In this document: in pieces, positions 8,298-10,204 of the stretch
How positions within the stretch are numbered: position 1 is the first letter of the stretch
How the letters are laid out: each line of letters starts with the position of its first letter
Assembly (NCBI GenBank): GCA_938029995.1
Contig: CALHGI010000550.1
Span: forward strand, 1-10,204
DNA length: 10,204 nt
DNA from: an uncultured cyanobacterium
GTDB lineage: Bacteria > Cyanobacteriota > Cyanobacteriia > Phormidesmidales > Phormidesmidaceae
Direction of reading: 5' to 3'
The notes under the pieces: model-generated
Database searches by the model: none
What the model saw: the letters and a program-made list of their open reading frames with translations, nothing else
Told to the model about the DNA's origin: nothing
Translations under genes and position numbers: made by a program

Positions 8298-8328
8298 TGG
8301 AGAGCTTGTATGCTCTCCATTTTTTTTT
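8298..8328 (+). terminator. Strong rho-independent terminator
   Basis: A perfect 8-bp stem, TGGAGAGC (8298-8305) with GCTCTCCA (8312-8319), has a 6-base loop TTGTAT and is followed directly by nine T residues (8320-8328). It lies 243 bases past the gatB stop. It ends either a long gatB 3' untranslated region or a separate small RNA. It works only on the plus strand, because the minus-strand exit is purine-rich. Confidence 0.88.
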
Positions 8329-8709
8329 GTCATTTTTAGGGGGCCGCTATGGCCATGGCTTTACCCCACAGGTCAAACCATAGGTGGGCGCAAAAGCTAG
8401 GGGTAGTAGCGGTTATGGCCCCACAGACCATGGGCTATAAAAAGCATATCTGGCTCCCTTTTAATGGCAGTCGTGCTATGGCCACCCCTGGGCACAATGG
8501 GCCGCCCCCCAGTTTTGGCGCAGATAAAACGCCCCTTGGTCCCTAAGCGCAACCCCAGGCAGGCACGACCGCCCCCAACCGCATCGCTACAAAGGTTAAC
8601 GGAGAACACTTTTAGCCATAGCCCTCGGTTAGACTTTAATTAATCCTTAAGGTTTGTCGGACCATGACCTCGTCTGTGGGCCCGGTAATACCTAACTAAA
8701 ATCTAGGGT

Positions 8710-8715
8710 TACTAT
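8710..8715 (+). promoter_or_regulatory. Weak -10-like element upstream of the second intergenic terminator
   Basis: TACTAT (in the context TTACTATG) has no recognisable -35 partner. If used, it would give a ~55-base transcript ending at the terminator at 8749-8777. The same TACTATG heptamer occurs at 8268 and 9621, also in non-coding DNA. TAAAAT at 8697-8702 is an alternative box. Confidence 0.25.
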
Positions 8716-8748
8716 GCCGTATTTTTCCAGCCATATGATTACGCACTA

Positions 8749-8777
8749 GGCACGGGAGTTTTCCTGTGTCTTTTTTT
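8749..8777 (+). terminator. Rho-independent terminator or attenuator ahead of the 113-residue gene
   Basis: GGCACGGGA (8749-8757) pairs with TCCTGTGTC (8762-8770) over nine pairs including two G-U, around a GTTT loop, and is followed by seven T residues (8771-8777). It lies 52 bases before the ATG at 8830, with no gene directly upstream. It therefore either closes a small RNA from 8700-8777 or acts as a conditional terminator in the leader of the next gene. Confidence 0.75.
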
Positions 8778-8829
8778 GTCCCTGTGGCTAAGGCGGCTGC
8801 CAGTCTTTTGCTATCTCTCAATTACAGCC

Positions 8830-9171
8830 ATGAGTTACAACTTTGATATTGTCGGTGTCTCTCCCGTTTGGAACTTTTTTAAGCATCAGCAGTATGTGGA
8901 GCAATCACCCGAGCGCAGTTGTGCCTACCTAGGCAGCTATAACTGCACCTTGGATGGGTTTATTGAGGCAACTGCGCTGATTTATAAAAAGCCGGATTGG
9001 GATTGGGATACCGTGGTGCGTGAAATGGTGAACTTTTGGCTGAATGCGGGGGATCGGATGGGCCAGTGGAAGAAGGAACTGGCCCAGGCAGAGGAGACCA
9101 GTTTAATTGTGGGACGGGTGGCGAATTTTCAGAGCCTGCGATCGGAATTTGAAGGATTAATCACCGATTGA
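8830..9171 (+). CDS. Conserved hypothetical protein, cyanobacterial type
   Basis: This 113-residue, probably soluble protein has no signal peptide or membrane helix. The start is MSYNFDIVGVSPVWNFF. The protein is rich in aromatic residues, with a tryptophan-rich middle (KKPDWDWDTVVREM, FWLN) and a helical C-terminal half (QWKKELAQAEETSLIVGRVANFQSLRSEFEGL). It resembles small cyanobacterial conserved hypotheticals beginning SYxFDIVGVSPV that I recall only loosely, so no function is claimed. ATG 8830 is preferred to an in-frame TTG at 8776, because the extra 18 residues would be encoded by terminator and leader DNA and the TTG sits in the terminator's T tract. No strong Shine-Dalgarno site is visible. 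The stop is TGA at 9169-9171. Confidence 0.8.
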   Translation: MSYNFDIVGVSPVWNFFKHQQYVEQSPERSCAYLGSYNCTLDGFIEATALIYKKPDWDWDTVVREMVNFWLNAGDRMGQWKKELAQAEETSLIVGRVANFQSLRSEFEGLITD

Positions 9172-9183
9172 CCCACCACCGGA

Positions 9184-9205
9184 GTCTGGGTACAGCCCAC
9201 CAGAC
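9184..9205 (+). other. Hairpin just after the 113-residue gene
   Basis: GTCTGG (9184-9189) and CCAGAC (9200-9205) are a perfect 6-bp inverted repeat starting 13 bases past the stop codon. No T tract follows, so this is at best a weak terminator or an RNA 3'-end stabiliser. Confidence 0.3.
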
Positions 9206-9218
9206 CCATTGATAACGG

Positions 9219-9341
9219 GTAGGGGCAATGCCTTGTGTGTGTCCCGCCATCCCAAATGTCGCCCATCCAAATTGCGTATTTACGGGCAGGTGGGCAAGGG
9301 GCGTTAAATTATCGCAGGGCAGGCACAAGCATTGCGGGGAC
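9219..9341. repeat. Degenerate inverted repeat pair
   Basis: The segment 9219-9247 (starting GTAGGGGCAATGCCTTGTG) and the reverse complement of 9314-9341 share the core GCAATGC[C]TTGTG, then a pyrimidine-rich end (TCCCGC against CCCTGC). The two copies face each other about 66 bases apart. This resembles the decayed palindromic interspersed repeats common in cyanobacterial spacers. No coding capacity or target duplication is visible. Confidence 0.45.
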
Positions 9342-9518
9342 GGTTTGATTCCCTACAGATGGGTTTTAATGGCATCCTGGGTCAGCCCATCCCTTGCCGC
9401 CCATTTTTTACTGCCTATTTTTACGGCCCCAACATAGATGGTCTAAGATGGCCGATGCGTTTTTATCTCTTCGGGCAGTTCCGCCTAATTAACCCTTCAA
9501 GCTGAGCTAATGGCGCGA

Positions 9519-9527
9519 TGTTACAAT
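9519..9527 (+). promoter_or_regulatory. Extended -10 promoter element
   Basis: TGTTACAAT fits TGn-TACAAT. No good -35 box is present. The predicted start (~9533) coincides with the left arm of a perfect inverted repeat GGCTCAT (9532-9538) / ATGAGCC (9560-9566), so the transcript would begin with a hairpin. It would be either a separate RNA or a ~390-base leader of the gene at 9922. Confidence 0.35.
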
Positions 9528-9598
9528 CTGTGGCTCATGGAATCTGAACCAAGCCGATTATGAGCCCCCCATCGCCCAGCTGGTTATGATCACCCTGG

Positions 9599-9626
9599 TT
9601 GATGTTGACCCCAGAGACAATACTAT
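9599..9626 (+). promoter_or_regulatory. Possible promoter (TTGATG, 16 bases, TACTAT)
   Basis: The -35-like TTGATG (9599-9604) and -10-like TACTAT (9621-9626) are separated by 16 bases. This gives a four-of-six plus five-of-six sigma-70-type pair, the best spaced pair in the spacer. It lies about 290 bases before the small gene at 9922. Confidence 0.3.
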
Positions 9627-9807
9627 GGACAATTGATAAATCCTGGTTTTGGAGCTGCCATGAGTCTAAGCCACTGACGACAGCCATCGTGTAGCTATCT
9701 AGCTCCAGGCTTATGCCTATTACCCAGAAAATCGCTCCATGTCATTCGTAATGGGTCAGCAAGTTGCCGCAATTATCTGGGCCTTTAGTCCGTAGGGGTT
9801 TACTCAG

Positions 9808-9813
9808 TATAAA
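9808..9813 (+). promoter_or_regulatory. Possible -10 element for the 70-residue gene
   Basis: TATAAA, with a poor -35-like TTTAGT 18 bases upstream (9784-9789). Transcription would begin near 9820, at the left edge of the nested inverted repeat, leaving a leader of about 100 bases. Confidence 0.3.
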
Positions 9814-9868
9814 GCTACTGTCTTATGTAGCAAGCAATACGTGAATATTCTACGTATTTTCAGTAGTT
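9813..9868 (+). promoter_or_regulatory. Nested inverted repeat, possible operator or leader hairpin
   Basis: The inner arms AATACGT (9836-9842) and ACGTATT (9852-9858) are perfect complements around a 9-base centre containing the palindrome GAATATTC. The outer arms CTACTG (9815-9820) and CAGTAG (9861-9866) also pair perfectly and extend to eight pairs with one G-U. The inner palindrome is of operator size. It does not match the NtcA (GTA-N8-TAC) or cyanobacterial LexA patterns. The whole could fold as RNA in the leader of the next gene. Confidence 0.4.
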
Positions 9869-9907
9869 CACTTACGAATGGGCATATCCATTGAGGAAAC
9901 TGGAACC

Positions 9908-9925
9908 ATGTCAATGAACCAATGA
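9908..9925 (+). CDS. Possible five-codon leader peptide
   Basis: ATG TCA ATG AAC CAA TGA would encode MSMNQ. It is the frame best placed behind the good purine-rich Shine-Dalgarno-like GAGGAA (9893-9898, 9 bases from the ATG). Its stop overlaps the start of the 70-residue gene as ATGA (9922-9925), the classic layout for translational coupling. It is very short, so chance is a real possibility. Confidence 0.3.
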   Translation: MSMNQ

Positions 9926-10134
9926 CCATGTCCTTAGAGGAATTTGAAAAATATTACCGCGAAGCCATGGGCGATGCCCTAAACCAGTTGCAGCGGATCA
10001 CCCTACTTTCTGAGAATTTTCAAGAATCCGTGGAAGAGATTAGCGCCTCTTTGCAAAAGCTCAATCGCACCACGGATGAATTTATTGCTGATCAACGCCA
10101 AAATTCTGATGATGAGTCAGAGTCAGAGTCTTGA
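9922..10134 (+). CDS. Small helical acidic hypothetical protein
   Basis: This 70-residue soluble protein starts MTMSLEEFEKYYREAMGDAL. Residues ~3-57 have a heptad-like spacing of L, I and F (LNQLQRITLL, VEEISASLQKL), which suggests one long helix or coiled coil. The tail SDDESESES is strongly acidic and encoded by three GAGTCA-like hexamers (10114-10131). I do not recognise a named family; small proteins of this kind occur as conserved cyanobacterial hypotheticals. The start may be ATG 9922 or ATG 9928 (MSLEEF), and the second is plausible because the first codes only MT. Its Shine-Dalgarno site is better placed for the overlapping five-codon leader frame than for either start. A long leader with inverted repeats precedes it and a terminator overlaps its stop codon, so it is probably transcribed as a single gene. 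Confidence 0.72.
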   Translation: MTMSLEEFEKYYREAMGDALNQLQRITLLSENFQESVEEISASLQKLNRTTDEFIADQRQNSDDESESES

Positions 10135-10175
10135 GATTCACTCCCAGGCGAGGTTCTCTCTTGGGAGTGAATCTC
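10133..10175 (+). terminator. Intrinsic terminator overlapping the stop codon
   Basis: GAGATTCACTCCCA (10133-10146) and TGGGAGTGAATCTC (10162-10175) are perfect 14-bp complements, extendable by a G-U and a C-G pair into the loop. The stem begins within the TGA stop of the 70-residue gene. The tail is only moderately T-rich (GGTTGTTTT, 10181-10189). The arrangement fits a terminator for this gene on the plus strand. Confidence 0.7.
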
Positions 10176-10204
10176 CTGGGGGTTGTTTTCCGGCGAGATG
10201 GGGG

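Larger units (their letters stand above)
8149..8328 (+). ncRNA. Candidate small non-coding RNA downstream of gatB
   Basis: The proposed start is set by the extended -10 at 8134-8142 and the end by the strong terminator at 8298-8328. The stretch has no open frame with protein character. Inside are a 7-bp perfect AT hairpin (TTTATAT 8181-8187 with ATATAAA 8199-8205) and a GGGG-TTACA-CCCC hairpin at 8238-8250. A second -10-like hexamer, TACTAT at 8268-8273, could instead give a ~50-base RNA covering 8280-8328. The length is near that of 6S RNA, but I could not fold the two ends together as 6S requires, and Yfr1-type motifs are absent. It may equally be a long 3' untranslated region of gatB. Confidence 0.35.
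8056..8829. other. Long intergenic region with two terminators and small-RNA candidates
   Basis: This is 774 bases without a convincing protein gene. It contains an extended -10 box (8134-8142), an AT-rich hairpin with arms 8181-8187 and 8199-8205, a GGGG/CCCC hairpin that would work as a minus-strand terminator (8222-8250), a strong plus-strand terminator (8298-8328) and a second one (8749-8777). The stretch 8341-8620 carries degenerate repeated pieces, for example CTATGGCCA at 8347-8355 and 8476-8484, and CCCCACAG at 8364-8371 and 8419-8426. They lie in scrambled order, as in decayed interspersed repeats. Short open frames at 8349-8546 (+) and 8397-8609 (-) have no recognisable protein character. 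Confidence 0.5.
9172..9921. other. Long intergenic region with degenerate inverted repeats and promoter-like boxes
   Basis: This is 750 bases without a convincing gene. The left third (9184-9341) carries hairpins and a pair of related sequences in opposite orientation, like a decayed cyanobacterial interspersed repeat. The middle has an extended -10 box followed by a 7-bp inverted repeat (9519-9566) and a second promoter-like pair (9599-9626). Further on, GGAGCT (9651-9656) can pair with AGCTCC (9701-9706). The right end has a nested inverted repeat (9813-9868) and a tiny leader frame just before the next gene. The open frame at 9228-9437 is cysteine- and proline-rich, lies over the repeat, and is judged spurious. 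Confidence 0.5.

Noticed and set aside
8149..8328. Identification of the small-RNA candidate as 6S RNA or the SRP RNA
   Set aside because: The ends do not pair into the long rod with central bulge of 6S RNA, and the conserved SRP domain IV loop is absent.
8349..8609. Two short open frames on opposite strands in the gatB downstream spacer
   Set aside because: They overlap each other, lie over scrambled repeats and show no recognisable domain or good start signal.
8776..8829. Upstream TTG start extending the 113-residue protein
   Set aside because: The TTG lies in the T tract of a terminator, and the extra residues do not resemble the N-terminus of similar proteins as I recall them.
9331..9354. 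GGTTTGATTCC resembling a tRNA T-arm
   Set aside because: The loop does not fit TTCRANY in a 7-base loop closed by 5 pairs, and no anticodon arm or acceptor stem can be built around it.
9228..9437. 69-residue cysteine- and proline-rich open frame
   Set aside because: It lies across the degenerate inverted repeat, has no ribosome-binding site, and its cysteines form no regular metal-binding pattern.
10114..10131. Three GAGTCA-like hexamers as a possible phase-variable repeat
   Set aside because: A 6-base unit keeps the reading frame and only three units exist, so it would change tail length at most.
1..10204. CRISPR array, toxin-antitoxin pair, transposase or phage defence cluster
   Set aside because: No regularly spaced direct repeats, transposase motifs, paired small overlapping toxin-antitoxin genes or defence domains are visible on either strand.

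Overview
The window looks like chromosomal DNA from a cyanobacterium. It has three exact HIP1 octamers GCGATCGC (4041-4048, 6191-6198, 7529-7536), a cyanobacterial-type GatB, and small proteins that resemble cyanobacterial conserved hypotheticals. From about 742 onward the DNA is clearly G+C-rich (43 of 60 bases at 781-840). The first ~740 bases are very different: 38 of the first 120 bases are G or C, and I see no credible gene there. I cannot name the genus.

Layout, left to right. 1-741: AT-rich, gene-free DNA. About 742-1467 (+): the C-terminal half of a D-alanyl-D-alanine carboxypeptidase of the DacB/PBP4 (S13) family, with its head, including the nucleophilic serine, replaced by the AT-rich DNA. 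1664-4894 (+): a full-length 1076-residue homologue of the alpha/beta regulatory subunits of animal phosphorylase kinase, with a glucoamylase-like N-terminal half. 4891-6240 (-): an exported or membrane-anchored protein of unknown function, convergent with the kinase-subunit homologue; their stop codons overlap in the four bases TTAG. 6241-6564: a divergent regulatory region. 6565-8055 (+): gatB, subunit B of the Asp-tRNA(Asn)/Glu-tRNA(Gln) amidotransferase.

The right-hand 2.1 kb is mostly non-coding. It contains two strong intrinsic terminators (8298-8328 and 8749-8777) that do not directly follow a gene, and each could end a small RNA. It also has a 113-residue conserved hypothetical (8830-9171), a 750-base spacer with degenerate inverted repeats and promoter-like boxes, and a 70-residue helical acidic protein (9922-10134) ending in a 14-bp perfect terminator stem.

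The genes do not form one pathway. GatB is housekeeping translation, and the carboxypeptidase is a peptidoglycan enzyme that is almost certainly non-functional as seen here. The phosphorylase-kinase-like protein suggests glycogen or other alpha-glucan metabolism, but no kinase catalytic subunit or glycogen gene lies beside it. I found no convincing new multi-gene system. The points most worth checking are the orphan phosphorylase-kinase-like protein, the composition break that beheads dacB, and the small-RNA and leader candidates between 8056 and 9921.
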